Source: JBBSBY01 sp038250835 (GTDB taxonomy: Bacteria > Desulfobacterota > Desulfomonilia > Desulfomonilales > Desulfomonilaceae). Taken from it: a stretch of DNA of 64,000 nt. The DNA lies in NCBI GenBank assembly GCA_038250835.1, contig JBBSBY010000005.1, forward strand, positions 18,764 to 82,763. Direction: 5' to 3'. This document shows positions 34,660 through 44,922 of this stretch, in pieces; the first letter of the stretch is position 1; each line of letters begins with the position of its first letter. Below the pieces are notes generated by a model. It saw only the letters and a list, made by a program, of their open reading frames with translations, did not search any database and was not told the DNA's origin. The position numbers and the translations under genes are program-made.

Positions 34660-36744
34660 CTAATCAGGATTTTGGCCGATGGCGTCTCTGCGGGACAGCT
34701 TTATTTTGCCTTGTCCGTCAATGCCTATAACCTTGACCGGGAAGGAGTCTCCTTCCTGAACTACATCCGTAACCTTGCGGACTCTCTCGGGCGCGAGCTG
34801 GGAGATGTGCACCAAACCATCAGTGCCGGGGAAGATTTCAACAAAAGCGCCAAAGTCCGTTATTTTTCGGACCGTACCCATGTAGATTCTGCCGACTTCG
34901 GCTTCCTGAGTGATCGACTTGATGGCTTCTTTTGCTTGAGCCGCTCCTTCCGCGTCAGTGGAAGCTATCACCACTTTACCTGTGTCATCCACTTCTATCT
35001 TGGTGCCGGTTTCTTCTTGGATTGCGCGGATTACCTTACCACCCGGGCCGATTATCTCCCGGATTTTTTCAGGATTAACAAACATGATGAAAATTCTCGG
35101 CGCGTAAGGCGACATTTCAGATCTCGGTTGAGCAAGCGCTTTACTCATTTCACCCAGGATATGTTGTCTACCTTGCTTGGCCTGCTGCAAAGCTTTCGTC
35201 AGAATCTCTTTGGTGACGCCCTGAATCTTAATATCCATTTGTAGGGCCGTCACGCCGGTTGCCGTCCCGGTTACTTTAAAATCCATATCGCCATGATGAT
35301 CTTCGTCACCTATTATGTCGGACAAAATAATGAATTCGTCACCGGTTTTCATGAGTCCCATTGCAATACCGGCGACGGGTTCGGCAAGGGGCACGCCTGC
35401 GTCCATCAGAGACAGTGATCCTCCGCATACGCTGGCCATGGACGATGAACCGTTTGATTCGAGGATTTCGGAAACTACACGAATCGTGTAAGGAAATTCT
35501 TCGTCACTCGGCAGCAAGTAGGCTAAGGCCCTTTCAGCCAAAGCGCCGTGACCTACTTCCCGGCGGGATGGACCTCTAAGGAATTTGACTTCACCGACTG
35601 AGAATGGCGGGAATTTATAATGGAGCATGAACGATTTGTAGCTTGAGCCTTCCAGCGACTCTACTTTTTGCTCGTCGGATGAAGTGCCCAGGGTGGCGAT
35701 GACGAGAGCCTGAGTTTCACCTCTGGTGAACAGCGCGCTGCCGTGTGTGCGGGGTAGGACTCCGACTTCAGCGGTGATCGGCCTTACCTCATCGAACTGC
35801 CGATTACCAATTCTGATACGTTTATCACGAATCATGGACCTTATGTAATCGCCTTCGATTTCCTCAAAGTAACCGAACAACTCACCCTTTCGGGTTTCCA
35901 TTTCTTCGCTTGATTTGAGGATTTCATCATAAATGTCATGGAGAGCGTGGTGGCGTTCCAGCTTGGCGCCGATATCCATCGCTGCTTCAAATTTTGCCCC
36001 GTATTCGGATTTGATGTGGTTGATAAGGTCAGTATCTTTTGTCGGAGCGGTAACTTCTCTCTTGGACTTTCCGGCTTGGTCCCGAAGTTTCTCTTGAGCT
36101 TCGACAATGCGCAGAATTTCTTCGTACGCCTTGAATACGGCCTCTATAATTTCTTCTTCAGCGGCTTTGTCTGCGCCGCCTTCGACCATCACGATGCCCT
36201 CGCGTGATCCAACGACAATCAAATTGATGTCGGAATACACGTCCTCAAGGGGTGAAGGATTAACTATGAAATTGCCGTCAACTCGCCCGATTCGGACTGC
36301 GCCGATTGGACCGCCGAACGGCACTTCCGAGATGTGCAACGCGGCTGAGGCGCCGTTTATTGCCAGCATGTCCGGATCATGATCACCGTCTGACGACAAA
36401 ACTGTTGCAATGATTTGAGTTTCCGCCGTAAATCCTTTGGGAAACAGGGGTCGTATTGGTCTGTCAATGAAGCGCGCAGTCAGAATTTCTTTCTCAGTGG
36501 GACGCCCTTCCCGTTTGAAGAAGCCTCCGGGTATCTTGCCTGCGGCGTAAGTCATTTCAAGGTAATCAACGGTAAGAGGAAAGAAGTCTATGCCTTCTCT
36601 TCCATGTTTTTCCGCGACTGCGGTAACTAAGACCATAGTCTCGCCCGCGCGAACCAAAACTGCGCCGGACGCCTGCTTTGCTAAGCGCCCAGTTTCAAAA
36701 ACAATCTCTTTTCCTGCAACGGTACAGCTCGCTTGGTAAGCCAT
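34660..36744 (-). CDS. pnp: Polyribonucleotide nucleotidyltransferase (PNPase)
   Basis: A 694-residue phosphorolytic 3'-5' exoribonuclease. Two RNase PH domains are seen (ETGRLAKQASGAVLVRAG..TMVLVTAV; and HGSALFTRGETQALVIATLG), then GDEDHHGDMDFKVTGT with the catalytic aspartates, a KH domain (FVNPEKIREIIGPGGKVIRAIQEETGTKIEVDD) and an S1 domain (GRIYMGTVRKITDFGAFVEIFPGTDGLVHISQLAPERV). It lies 154 bp after rpsO on the same strand. The gap is where pnp autoregulation normally acts, but I see no strong hairpin there. Confidence 0.97.
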   Translation of the reverse strand: MAYQASCTVAGKEIVFETGRLAKQASGAVLVRAGETMVLVTAVAEKHGREGIDFFPLTVDYLEMTYAAGKIPGGFFKREGRPTEKEILTARFIDRPIRPLFPKGFTAETQIIATVLSSDGDHDPDMLAINGASAALHISEVPFGGPIGAVRIGRVDGNFIVNPSPLEDVYSDINLIVVGSREGIVMVEGGADKAAEEEIIEAVFKAYEEILRIVEAQEKLRDQAGKSKREVTAPTKDTDLINHIKSEYGAKFEAAMDIGAKLERHHALHDIYDEILKSSEEMETRKGELFGYFEEIEGDYIRSMIRDKRIRIGNRQFDEVRPITAEVGVLPRTHGSALFTRGETQALVIATLGTSSDEQKVESLEGSSYKSFMLHYKFPPFSVGEVKFLRGPSRREVGHGALAERALAYLLPSDEEFPYTIRVVSEILESNGSSSMASVCGGSLSLMDAGVPLAEPVAGIAMGLMKTGDEFIILSDIIGDEDHHGDMDFKVTGTATGVTALQMDIKIQGVTKEILTKALQQAKQGRQHILGEMSKALAQPRSEMSPYAPRIFIMFVNPEKIREIIGPGGKVIRAIQEETGTKIEVDDTGKVVIASTDAEGAAQAKEAIKSITQEAEVGRIYMGTVRKITDFGAFVEIFPGTDGLVHISQLAPERVRKVTDVVQEGDSFPVKVIGIDGQGKIKLSRRDAIGQNPD

Positions 36745-36898
36745 ATTAATAAAATCCTCGCGTCACGGTCCTTCGCTTAGGGCCGTTTCAAATGGAGCAT
36801 AAATGCAAAGGCTGTAGTATATCGATGTTACTTATCTTACGGGCTGCTTACATTCTTCGGCGCCGCAGTTATTGTAAAATGCTTAACTACAAGCTTCC

Positions 36899-37168
36899 CT
36901 ATTTTCTAATACCCAACTCGGTTATAATGCCCTTGTAACGTTCTACATCACAAGATTTCAGATAATCGAGAAGTCTCCTGCGTTGGCCGACAAGTTTCAA
37001 GAGACCGCGTCTGGAATGATGATCTTTTTTGTGGATCTTGAAATGTTCGGTGAGATATCCAATTCTCTCGCTTAGGAGAGCTATTTGCACTTCCGGTGAT
37101 CCGGTGTCTTTGTCGTGCAAACGATGCTTATGAATAATTTCCTGTTTCTTTTCAGTGGGAAATGCCAA
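36899..37168 (-). CDS. rpsO: Ribosomal protein uS15
   Basis: An 89-residue 30S subunit protein, the canonical length. Motifs are HDKDTGSPEVQIALLSERI, HKKDHHSRRGLLKLVGQRRRLLDYL and the tail IITELGIRK. The correct start is TTG at 37168, followed by AFPTEKKQE and preceded by AGGAGG at a spacing of 8 nt. The frame stays open for a further 111 codons upstream, but that extension has no family match. It is followed by pnp. Confidence 0.95.
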   Translation of the reverse strand: MAFPTEKKQEIIHKHRLHDKDTGSPEVQIALLSERIGYLTEHFKIHKKDHHSRRGLLKLVGQRRRLLDYLKSCDVERYKGIITELGIRK

Positions 37169-37612
37169 CTCTCCGTATCCTCCTGACGGGAAAAATAGTC
37201 CGGCTCTTTGAGCCCAATCAAATACTAATATCATAGGCAAATTGTTTAGTAAACATAGCTTGTGGTTTTTTCGAAAATACAAGCAGCGCAGGCGCCTTTG
37301 TCCCGACTTCATTATCCGGAACACCACAATCGATCTCACATCGCCCAAGACTCTGAATCCTCGCCTTAGTTTCAATACGTTAGCTTGTCTCCAACTCGCA
37401 GAGAATAATTTGATTAATTCCTTCAAATCCGCTATGATGAATTTCTGATTTAGCTTGTTTCTTATCTCAAATAAATCAAGTAGTTCACGCCGCAGTCTCA
37501 TTGTGTAGCTTTTGATCTCTGTTTAGAGTTAAAATCGTTCCCAAGCATGATAACTCCGCTTACTCGCAAAGTATTTCTAAAATAATCACCTACCGTTCTC
37601 CAGGAGGAAGAA
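37169..37612. other. Divergent intergenic region upstream of rpsO
   Basis: 444 bp between rpsO (minus) and the FAD/FeS dehydrogenase (plus). The minus strand is open through most of it, as an upstream extension of the rpsO frame, without recognisable protein features. Promoters for both genes should be here, but I could not pick convincing ones. Confidence 0.4.
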
Positions 37613-40204
37613 ATGGACTTCGTCAGCTCGTTGGCCGCCATAGTCGGCGCTGAAAATCTGACCGTATCACCCGTAGACTGCCTTGCCTATTCAAGAGACA
37701 TGTCCATTCATGCCGGCGCCCCAGAGGCCGTCATCTTTGTATCAAGCACGGAACAGGTCAGCCAAATTGTGGCGTACGCAAATTCGGAGAAGATTCCCGT
37801 CACCGCAAGGGGGACTGGTTCATCGGTCACCGGCGCCGTTGTGCCGATCAAGGGCGGTATTATTTTGGATTTTACTCGAATGAACGCCGTTAAAGAAGTG
37901 AATCAGGCGGATGGTTACGCCATCGTGGAGCCCGGAGTGATCTGTAACGCCTTGAACGCTAAGTTGGCGCCGACTCATTTCTTCCCACCCGATCCCGGCA
38001 GCGCGCCTATCGCCACAATCGGCGGCATGATAGCCACAAACGCCAGCGGAGTCCGAGCGGCCAAGTATGGAACCACAAAAGACTATGTGAAGACTTTAAC
38101 GGTGGTTTTGGCTGACGGTCGGATTATCAAAACTGGAGATATGGCGCCTAAGAGTTCCGCCGGTTATGATTTAACTCATTTATTCGCAAGTTCTGAAGGA
38201 ACTCTTGGAATTATCACCGAGGCTACGGTTAAGATCCTTCCAATCCCCGAATACGAAGCCTTTGCGAAAGCCAGCTTCCCGGATGTGGAGAGCGCCGGCA
38301 AAGCGGTCGAGCAGATTTTCACTTCCGGGTTGGAACTCGCCACGTGCGAGATTATGGACAATATTTGCCTGGATGTTGCTCGACAAGCCTTAAAAATGGA
38401 TATACCCGCGGATGTCAACTGCCAATTGTTTATGGCTTTGGACGGCCATAAATCAACGGTTCAAGAACAAATCAAAAAAATTGACGAAATTTGCAAGTCC
38501 GTAGGTGGAAGTGAGAATGTTTGGTCCGACAGTCCCATGGAAAAGACCAAATTGTTTGCGGCTCGCGGCGCCTTAGTGCCGGCAATGAGTCGTTTGCAAC
38601 CCGGGTACAGATTAATACCGATTGTCGAGGATATGGGGGTGCCCATTAGCCGTATTCCTGAAACAATCGCCGAGATTCAGAAAATCGCAAAAAAATTTGA
38701 TTTTCCAATTGCCACTTTTGGCCATATTGGTGACGGGAACATGCACGCGACGTTCATAATGGATCCAACAGTCCAAACTCAGTGGGACAAAGTCAAGGGA
38801 ATTGCTGAAGATTTGATTAGAATTACGCTTGATTTTGGAGGCACCGTATCCGCCGAACACGGAGTGGGTATGGCAAAGTCCCCTTACATCGGCAGGCAGT
38901 TGGGCGAATCCCTCAACGTGATGAAGGACATCAAGAAAACTCTTGATCCCAATAACATTCTTAATCCGGGTAAGATGGGATTCGATGATTCTATTCGAGA
39001 CATATTAGATGAGAACAGTTTTGCTCAGTACCTTCAAAATCCGGGAGAAATAAGGCATTTTCCTGACGCCATTGATAACGAGATTATGGCTTGCATCCAG
39101 TGTGGTTTTTGCAGATCCGGATGCCCTACCTTCGGCGAAACTACGCTTGAATCATTAAACGCTAAGGGAAGAGTGACCCTGGCTTACAACATGCTGATTG
39201 GTAACCTGGAACCGTCGGAAGATCTGGCAAAAAGGCTTTACCAATGTATGTTGTGCTTAAACTGCAAATCGGTGTGTCCCGCCCAGGTTGATGTGTCTTC
39301 CGTTATAAGAATGGCGCGCGAACGCCTTGTAGACGAAGGTTTTCTGCCTGAACCTTTCAAGCCCGCTTTGACTTCCATAGTGGAAAATTCCAATCCGTTT
39401 ATGGCGTCTACGGATAAAAGAGCCGACAGTTACCCGGAAAACTATTCTAGACCAACGGCAGGAACACCGCAGAATCTACTGCATATGGGATGTGTGACGA
39501 GCTTTCAGGACATTAAGATCATACCTTCGTTTATTAAAATTCTAGACGCGGCCGGCATTAGTTACGGCGCTTTAGGCGAGGATGAAGGCTGCTGCGGCTA
39601 CCTTGCCTATCTACTGGGTGACAAAGCGACCTTTGAAGCTACTGTGGCTAAAAATGACGAGTTATTCGAGAAAAATAACGCAGAACAGGTGATTACGACC
39701 TGCGCCGGGTGTTTGAAGACGTTCAGGGACTTGTACCCGAAGTACGGCAGCAAGAGCGAAGCGAAGGTGACGCACGCGGTCGAACTCCTGGAAAATCTTA
39801 TCACTTCACATCAACTGAAATTTGATGAAAACGCGGCCCCGGTAAAGGTCATTTATCATGATCCTTGCGATATCGGACGCCATATGGGAATGTATGAACC
39901 CCCTAGAAATGTGCTGAAAGCCATTCCCGGAGTCGAGCTTCTGGAATTCCCACTCAACCGGGCCCAGGCAAAATGCTGTGGTGGTGGCGGTGGAATGAAG
40001 GGATTTGACAACCAAATGGCCGGCGACATCGGATACAAGCGGCTTCTGTCAGCGGTAGACATGGGCGCCGAAATACTGGTCTCCGCTTGCCCTTCATGCA
40101 AAAGCTCATTTAACCAGGCCGCCGCAAGGGCTAGAAAAGAAAAGAAGGCGAAGATCAAAGTGCAGGATATTACTGAACTGGTGGCGTCCAGATTGGCGAA
40201 GTAG
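37613..40204 (+). CDS. FAD-linked 2-hydroxyacid (glycolate/D-lactate) dehydrogenase fused to 4Fe-4S and CCG domains
   Basis: An 863-residue fusion of GlcD-like and GlcF-like parts. FAD_binding_4 covers about 35-175 (VTARGTGSSVTGAVVPIKGGI; ATIGGMIATNASGVRAAKYG), the FAD-oxidase C domain about 210-455 (GHIGDGNMHATF; AEHGVGMAKSPYI). Two clusters follow (CIQCGFCRSGCP; CMLCLNCKSVCP), then two CCG domains (GCCGYLAY...CAGCLKTF and CCGGGGGMKG...CPSCKSS). The family oxidises D-lactate or glycolate and passes electrons to quinone or an iron-sulfur carrier. The CAGGAGGAAG site precedes the ATG. D-lactate use would complement the NAD-dependent L-LDH at 857. Confidence 0.9.
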   Translation: MDFVSSLAAIVGAENLTVSPVDCLAYSRDMSIHAGAPEAVIFVSSTEQVSQIVAYANSEKIPVTARGTGSSVTGAVVPIKGGIILDFTRMNAVKEVNQADGYAIVEPGVICNALNAKLAPTHFFPPDPGSAPIATIGGMIATNASGVRAAKYGTTKDYVKTLTVVLADGRIIKTGDMAPKSSAGYDLTHLFASSEGTLGIITEATVKILPIPEYEAFAKASFPDVESAGKAVEQIFTSGLELATCEIMDNICLDVARQALKMDIPADVNCQLFMALDGHKSTVQEQIKKIDEICKSVGGSENVWSDSPMEKTKLFAARGALVPAMSRLQPGYRLIPIVEDMGVPISRIPETIAEIQKIAKKFDFPIATFGHIGDGNMHATFIMDPTVQTQWDKVKGIAEDLIRITLDFGGTVSAEHGVGMAKSPYIGRQLGESLNVMKDIKKTLDPNNILNPGKMGFDDSIRDILDENSFAQYLQNPGEIRHFPDAIDNEIMACIQCGFCRSGCPTFGETTLESLNAKGRVTLAYNMLIGNLEPSEDLAKRLYQCMLCLNCKSVCPAQVDVSSVIRMARERLVDEGFLPEPFKPALTSIVENSNPFMASTDKRADSYPENYSRPTAGTPQNLLHMGCVTSFQDIKIIPSFIKILDAAGISYGALGEDEGCCGYLAYLLGDKATFEATVAKNDELFEKNNAEQVITTCAGCLKTFRDLYPKYGSKSEAKVTHAVELLENLITSHQLKFDENAAPVKVIYHDPCDIGRHMGMYEPPRNVLKAIPGVELLEFPLNRAQAKCCGGGGGMKGFDNQMAGDIGYKRLLSAVDMGAEILVSACPSCKSSFNQAAARARKEKKAKIKVQDITELVASRLAK

Positions 40205-40232
40205 GATTTACTTGACTGCGGAATTCGTAAAT

Positions 40233-40261
40233 GGATGATTCGGCTTAAAACCGGATCATCC
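40233..40261. terminator. Hairpin between convergent genes
   Basis: GGATGATTCGG (40233-40243) and CCGGATCATCC (40251-40261) form an 11-bp stem with one mismatch and a 7-nt loop, CTTAAAA. It is centred between the dehydrogenase stop (40204) and the yraN stop (40267). No T-tract is present. Confidence 0.5.
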
Positions 40262-40266
40262 GAACT

Positions 40267-40638
40267 TCACCCGCCGAACACGTCGTTCAAATTAAATGCG
40301 TTGGGTATGATCCTCACCTGAGGATCGACGCCGGAAGTGACGATAACCACATCAAATCTCATGTTTTGATCCGGTTTTTTCATTCGACTCAGGTAAACCT
40401 GGGCTGTTTCGATGATTTTTTTGCATTTCGAGCGATTGATCGAGAAGACGGGATCGATTAAGGCATTGGCTTTCCCTGAACGCACTTCCACAAAGACGAG
40501 CTCGTTATTGTGCCGAGCTATAATATCAATTTCCCCCAACTTACATGAAAAATTTGTTTCAAGAATGGAGTAGCCCAATTTTTTGAGCCGCTCCATTGCT
40601 ATTTGTTCGGCTTTTGCGCCTTTTTTTCTTGTATTCAT
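40267..40638 (-). CDS. yraN: YraN/UPF0102-family nuclease-fold protein
   Basis: A 123-residue protein of the restriction-endonuclease-like fold. GEIDIIARHNNELVFVEVRSGK contains the D...E-x-V/K catalytic pattern, preceded by KGAKAEQIAMERLKKLGYSILETNF. The biological role in the family is poorly known, possibly DNA repair or recombination. It lies 9 bp after the activase fusion on the same strand. Confidence 0.9.
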   Translation of the reverse strand: MNTRKKGAKAEQIAMERLKKLGYSILETNFSCKLGEIDIIARHNNELVFVEVRSGKANALIDPVFSINRSKCKKIIETAQVYLSRMKKPDQNMRFDVVIVTSGVDPQVRIIPNAFNLNDVFGG

Positions 40639-40647
40639 TTAGGCGAA

Positions 40648-43600
40648 TCAGTGAGCGTCGACTAACTTTTCATGCAGACGTTTTGCCTGGAGCGAAAAGG
40701 CTTCGAGTCTTGCTTCAATGATCTGGGGAAAGGCGTTGCCGTCAGTTTCAATGGCAAGGAAAGGCAATTTTTGATGCTTGTTCAGTATATTGCCGTAAGT
40801 GGGACCATGTCCGTTAGTCTGCTCCAATAGGCTCATCTTTTCCGTTGTGGTGAATTTTTCAGAGAGAATTGATTCCGCAACCCTTGACGGCATACATCCA
40901 AACGGCCCGATCGAGATGATCCCGCAAGATGGATGCAAAATTTCGTGCAGCGCCGCCCCCACCGTTAAGATCGCCTCCCCTGTGAGTTTTGGCGAAATAA
41001 ATTTTTCACCCGCTACAATCAAATCGTTTACATTGAGCGTCTCATGGAAAAACAATCCGGACGGCGCCAACAAGTCTCTGATCCTGTTGTCAAAATAACG
41101 CTTTACATAATATCTGATCCAAAACGGAATATTCGGTTTATCGCCTTCAATTTTATTCCTGATCAGCCAATCCACATATTTTATCCACTCGCTGGTTTGG
41201 GATGTTCTGACGATGAATCCCTTTTCAGCCATTTTCTCGACCAAATTTTGTAACGAAATAGGATCGTTACGAACGTAAATTTCTCCGATTAAGGAAATCT
41301 TCGGAATTTTTTCGTATGGCGCCCTCAAAGGGATCTTGGAAAGAATTTGAGCGGTTTCCTTCAACTGGCGCTTAATCTTACCCCACGATGAATCGATCAC
41401 ACCCACCAGCGCATTCCATTGTTCAAAGAAGACTTGCAGAGCGGACGCCGTATCCTGAGCCCCGGCCAAGAGCGTGGACCAGATTTCATACATAACGTCG
41501 CCCATTACGATTGATCGCCAGGCGGGCAACGTAAAACTGTCTCCGAGCCCCAAGTATCCATTGGAGGCGTTTAGAGTCAGAACCGCGGCGTCCGGAATGC
41601 GATGTCTCTCGATGAGACGCCTGGAAAACACGTTGTACTGCCCGAATCTGCACGGGCCGCCTGCGCCGGGCATGAAGTACGCAGTTACTTCACCCTGTGG
41701 TCGATCATTCCAAAAGTAATTGAGCATTGATCCTACGGTAGTCTGAAGAGGCAAGCACTCCTTACATGATGAATTGCCTCGCCCGATCTTGAGCACTTCT
41801 TCATCCGCTGGTGGAAGACCGTATGCGTTAATTCCTACACGCTGAAAGGTTTTGACCAGCGCTTCATGGGCAAAACGGCCCATTGCAGGCAAAATTATGC
41901 GCACTTTGGAATCTGTTAATGGGAGTGTGCGGCCGTCGGACATTGCAATAACGGCTTTTCCGTTGCTTACTCCCGTTGTCGCGGCTCGAAAGTCACGGAT
42001 CACGGGGGCAATTACTTTCTTGCTTTCAAGCTCCTTGTAGTAGTTCACTATATCAAGAAAGGCTTCAATCCTGGTTTCCAAGCCGGCGTCGGCGGTGTGA
42101 CTATCAAGTTCCAGAGTCAAAGAGGGCTTTTTGCCCATCTCCTCTCGAAAATATCCGACCACAAAGGAATCCGGTCCGCACGAAAAATTGCTGATAAACG
42201 TGCCGAAAAGCTTGGGATGATTTTTTGTAAACCGTGCGGCCTTGAGAAGCATGCGCCCCATGGACCAATACATCGTGTCTTCATCGTCCAGTGTTTGTGT
42301 TTCATACGGCAGCATATCAAACGGAATAATTCTGAACCCCCGGGACGCAAACTTTGCGGGTATTCCTTTGTTGGCCTCACCTGCAAAGGCGTTGTATGGT
42401 CTGCCGAACAGCACGATACCGATGGCCGCCGGGTCATCTTCCAACTCTTTAATCATCTCCGCGCCTTTTTCCAAAAGCGCTTTTCTAAACTCATTTTGAG
42501 CTTGTATGCCGGCGTCCAGAGCTGATCTCGCTTCCTTTTCCGAGTGGCCGAGCTCCTTAGCCATTTTGACAAATTCATTAGCCTGGGAGGCAATGCCTCT
42601 ACTCATGTCAAGAAAAGGCGCCAGAACCTTTTTATCTCCCACGTCGAAAGTGCTGCGTAAGTAATAGCTTTCACCTTGGACGAATACGCAAGTGCATGTG
42701 TTTGGATTCTCGTGATCAGTGGGTACCCCTCGAATGTGCGGCAAAAATAGAATGTCGGGGTTCTTCGCCAATAGGTCGGCCATCATTCCGTGGGCGATTT
42801 CCACCGGGAAGCAAAAAGCCGCGCCTTGTTGTTCAACGCCCTGCGGATCAGGTTTGTCGGAGACGATGACTCTATAGCCAAGCCTTTTAAAATAGGCGTT
42901 GAAAAGCGGAAAATATGTATTGATAAGGAAAGACTTATTTAACCCTATCGTCTTGACGCCCGCCGGCGTTTCGCCCGTTTCCAGGTCCTTGAACAGAAGA
43001 CGCATGCGATGCGTCACCATGTCCAAGCGGGATTTATCCACATCCACGCTGCGGATCAAGTTCACGTATCTGTTGCAAGCTCCGCCGAATGGATAGGTTT
43101 TGCCTTCGATTTCAATTCTGGCGATCTCACAACGTAAATCGCACTTTTCTTTGCCCCCGCCGCATGTAAACGGATTTTTGTGTGCAACTTCCCGCCCTGC
43201 GAGATTGTTAAGATCAAACGATTTCTGTTTCACAAGTCCTATCTCGAGACGCCGCTCCACTTCTAAAGCCACGCCAAAGGCGCCCATCAAGCCGGGTTCC
43301 GGTGGAACCACGATTTCCTTGCCGGTTAAAGCAGCCATTGCCGCGGGAATGGCCTCGTTGTAACAAACGCCGCCCTGCATAAAAACTTTTTTGCCCACAG
43401 GCCGATTGCCCTTGACTCGATTTGAGTAATTCATGCAAATCGAATACACCAAACCCGCTACTATATCGTTGACTGGTATGCCTTCTTGAGCCGCGTTCTT
43501 GATATCAGATCCGATGAACGCGGCGCATTGATCATTGAAGTTGGGTGGCTTTGAACCACTGTAGGCTACCGGACCGATTTCCGTAACTTTGAGGCCCAAA

Positions 43601-44922
43601 CTTTCCTTTGCGGATTCTTCGAGGAATGAGCCCGTGCCGGCGCTGCAAGCCTCATTCATGGCGTAGTCGCTGGGGACTCCATTGGTGATGTAAGTATATT
43701 TGGCGTCTTGCCCACCGATCTCGAAAATTGTGTCCACTTCTTTATCGAAATGCACCGCGGCCGCGGCATGGGCTATGATTTCGTTGATCACACCGTCGGT
43801 CATGGCGTGAAGACCTGCAATTTGTCTACCTGATCCCGTCACCCCTAATCCGATTATTTTAATGGGAACATCTATTTGAGCGGCAAGGCTCTCGTACACA
43901 TTCCTGGAAGCTCTGACGGGATCCCCGTCGGTCCTCAGGTAATCAGCGGCAAGAATGGCTTTATCCCTAAGCCGCATAATCACACCTTTGGTTGTCGTGG
44001 ACCCCACATCCAAACCCATGATTGTGCGGTCGCCTGCTTGGGCTTTTCCCCGTGGCCGATTTTTGAAGCTCACCATGTGGCGGAATTGCTCAAGAGGTTT
44101 CAAGTACCCGAATACCGAACTTTTCTTTCTGAATACGTCAGCGGAACCGGTATAGCTCCGTGTGGGATTGTCCAGAGCCCATATTGCGGCGCCGAGCGCT
44201 TCAAAATAAGAAGCTTCCGTGGGGATATGGAGATTGGGGACTTCCTGAGCTAAATAGTGGATCATCATATTGTTCTGCGATGACCCGCCGACCAACATGA
44301 TCCTGTCTTTGGGCAATTTTTTGAGAAGTTCGATAACTTTTCCCGCCATCATCTTGGCCAATCCCGAAACCACTTGGTTTTTGGGCACTCCCTTGTTCAG
44401 AGCATGGGTGCAGTCGCTTTTGCAGAACACGGAACATCTTCCGGATACCTTGTGAGGATGTTCGGAAATTCCCAGGTCGGCGACTTCTTCAATTCCAAGG
44501 TTCATTCGGCCTATCTGCTGCAGAAAAAACTCTCCAGTGCCTGAAGCGCATTTGTTGCCGGTTTGTATCCCCTGGATTTTGCCGTCGTCATCTAAATGAT
44601 AGACAAGAAAAGTTTCTCCGCCTGCGCTGACTATGACATTGTAAGGATCATCCTTTGTCAGCACGTGCGCAACCGCTGTTTCAAGGGCTTCGGGTTCGGA
44701 TAACGTGGTAAGCTTTACAAAATTGATAAACTTTCTGCCTGTAATGGCGATTGGTAGTTCGTATGCTTGTGGAATAGCCTCGAGAGTTTCCAGGAGCACT
44801 TTTCGCGGGTTACCTTCATGTGTAATTGTTTCTGTCCGCAGTATCCGGATTTCTTCTCCATCTCTTTCCAAATGAACTAAGCCGACAGTGGATGCTCCCA
44901 AACACAGTCCCAGGGCTTCCAT
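40648..44922 (-). CDS. Giant CoA-dehydratase activase/dehydratase fusion (BadF/BadG - DUF2229 - HgdB-like)
   Basis: A 1424-residue protein. Two ASKHA ATPase modules come first: residues about 1-255 (GLCLGASTVGLV; KCASGTGEF) and about 300-560 (MGLDVGSTTTKGVIM; IGGQDAKYTYI; CSAGTGSF), each with the cysteines that hold a shared 4Fe-4S cluster in HgdC-type activators. A DUF2229 region with CGGGKEKCDLRCEI and GACNRYVNLI follows, then an HgdB-like C-terminal region (NSSCKECLPLQTTVG; GAGGPCRFGQYNVFSRR). Activators of this class drive ATP-dependent one-electron reduction of 2-hydroxyacyl-CoA dehydratases or benzoyl-CoA reductases. The large fused form is known in anaerobes, but its substrate is not established. 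There is no separate dehydratase gene nearby. Confidence 0.88.
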   Translation of the reverse strand: MEALGLCLGASTVGLVHLERDGEEIRILRTETITHEGNPRKVLLETLEAIPQAYELPIAITGRKFINFVKLTTLSEPEALETAVAHVLTKDDPYNVIVSAGGETFLVYHLDDDGKIQGIQTGNKCASGTGEFFLQQIGRMNLGIEEVADLGISEHPHKVSGRCSVFCKSDCTHALNKGVPKNQVVSGLAKMMAGKVIELLKKLPKDRIMLVGGSSQNNMMIHYLAQEVPNLHIPTEASYFEALGAAIWALDNPTRSYTGSADVFRKKSSVFGYLKPLEQFRHMVSFKNRPRGKAQAGDRTIMGLDVGSTTTKGVIMRLRDKAILAADYLRTDGDPVRASRNVYESLAAQIDVPIKIIGLGVTGSGRQIAGLHAMTDGVINEIIAHAAAAVHFDKEVDTIFEIGGQDAKYTYITNGVPSDYAMNEACSAGTGSFLEESAKESLGLKVTEIGPVAYSGSKPPNFNDQCAAFIGSDIKNAAQEGIPVNDIVAGLVYSICMNYSNRVKGNRPVGKKVFMQGGVCYNEAIPAAMAALTGKEIVVPPEPGLMGAFGVALEVERRLEIGLVKQKSFDLNNLAGREVAHKNPFTCGGGKEKCDLRCEIARIEIEGKTYPFGGACNRYVNLIRSVDVDKSRLDMVTHRMRLLFKDLETGETPAGVKTIGLNKSFLINTYFPLFNAYFKRLGYRVIVSDKPDPQGVEQQGAAFCFPVEIAHGMMADLLAKNPDILFLPHIRGVPTDHENPNTCTCVFVQGESYYLRSTFDVGDKKVLAPFLDMSRGIASQANEFVKMAKELGHSEKEARSALDAGIQAQNEFRKALLEKGAEMIKELEDDPAAIGIVLFGRPYNAFAGEANKGIPAKFASRGFRIIPFDMLPYETQTLDDEDTMYWSMGRMLLKAARFTKNHPKLFGTFISNFSCGPDSFVVGYFREEMGKKPSLTLELDSHTADAGLETRIEAFLDIVNYYKELESKKVIAPVIRDFRAATTGVSNGKAVIAMSDGRTLPLTDSKVRIILPAMGRFAHEALVKTFQRVGINAYGLPPADEEVLKIGRGNSSCKECLPLQTTVGSMLNYFWNDRPQGEVTAYFMPGAGGPCRFGQYNVFSRRLIERHRIPDAAVLTLNASNGYLGLGDSFTLPAWRSIVMGDVMYEIWSTLLAGAQDTASALQVFFEQWNALVGVIDSSWGKIKRQLKETAQILSKIPLRAPYEKIPKISLIGEIYVRNDPISLQNLVEKMAEKGFIVRTSQTSEWIKYVDWLIRNKIEGDKPNIPFWIRYYVKRYFDNRIRDLLAPSGLFFHETLNVNDLIVAGEKFISPKLTGEAILTVGAALHEILHPSCGIISIGPFGCMPSRVAESILSEKFTTTEKMSLLEQTNGHGPTYGNILNKHQKLPFLAIETDGNAFPQIIEARLEAFSLQAKRLHEKLVDAH

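Noticed and set aside
37169..37501. Upstream extension of rpsO by 111 codons
   Set aside because: The S15 family starts at the TTG at 37168 with an AGGAGG site; the extension has no match to the family.
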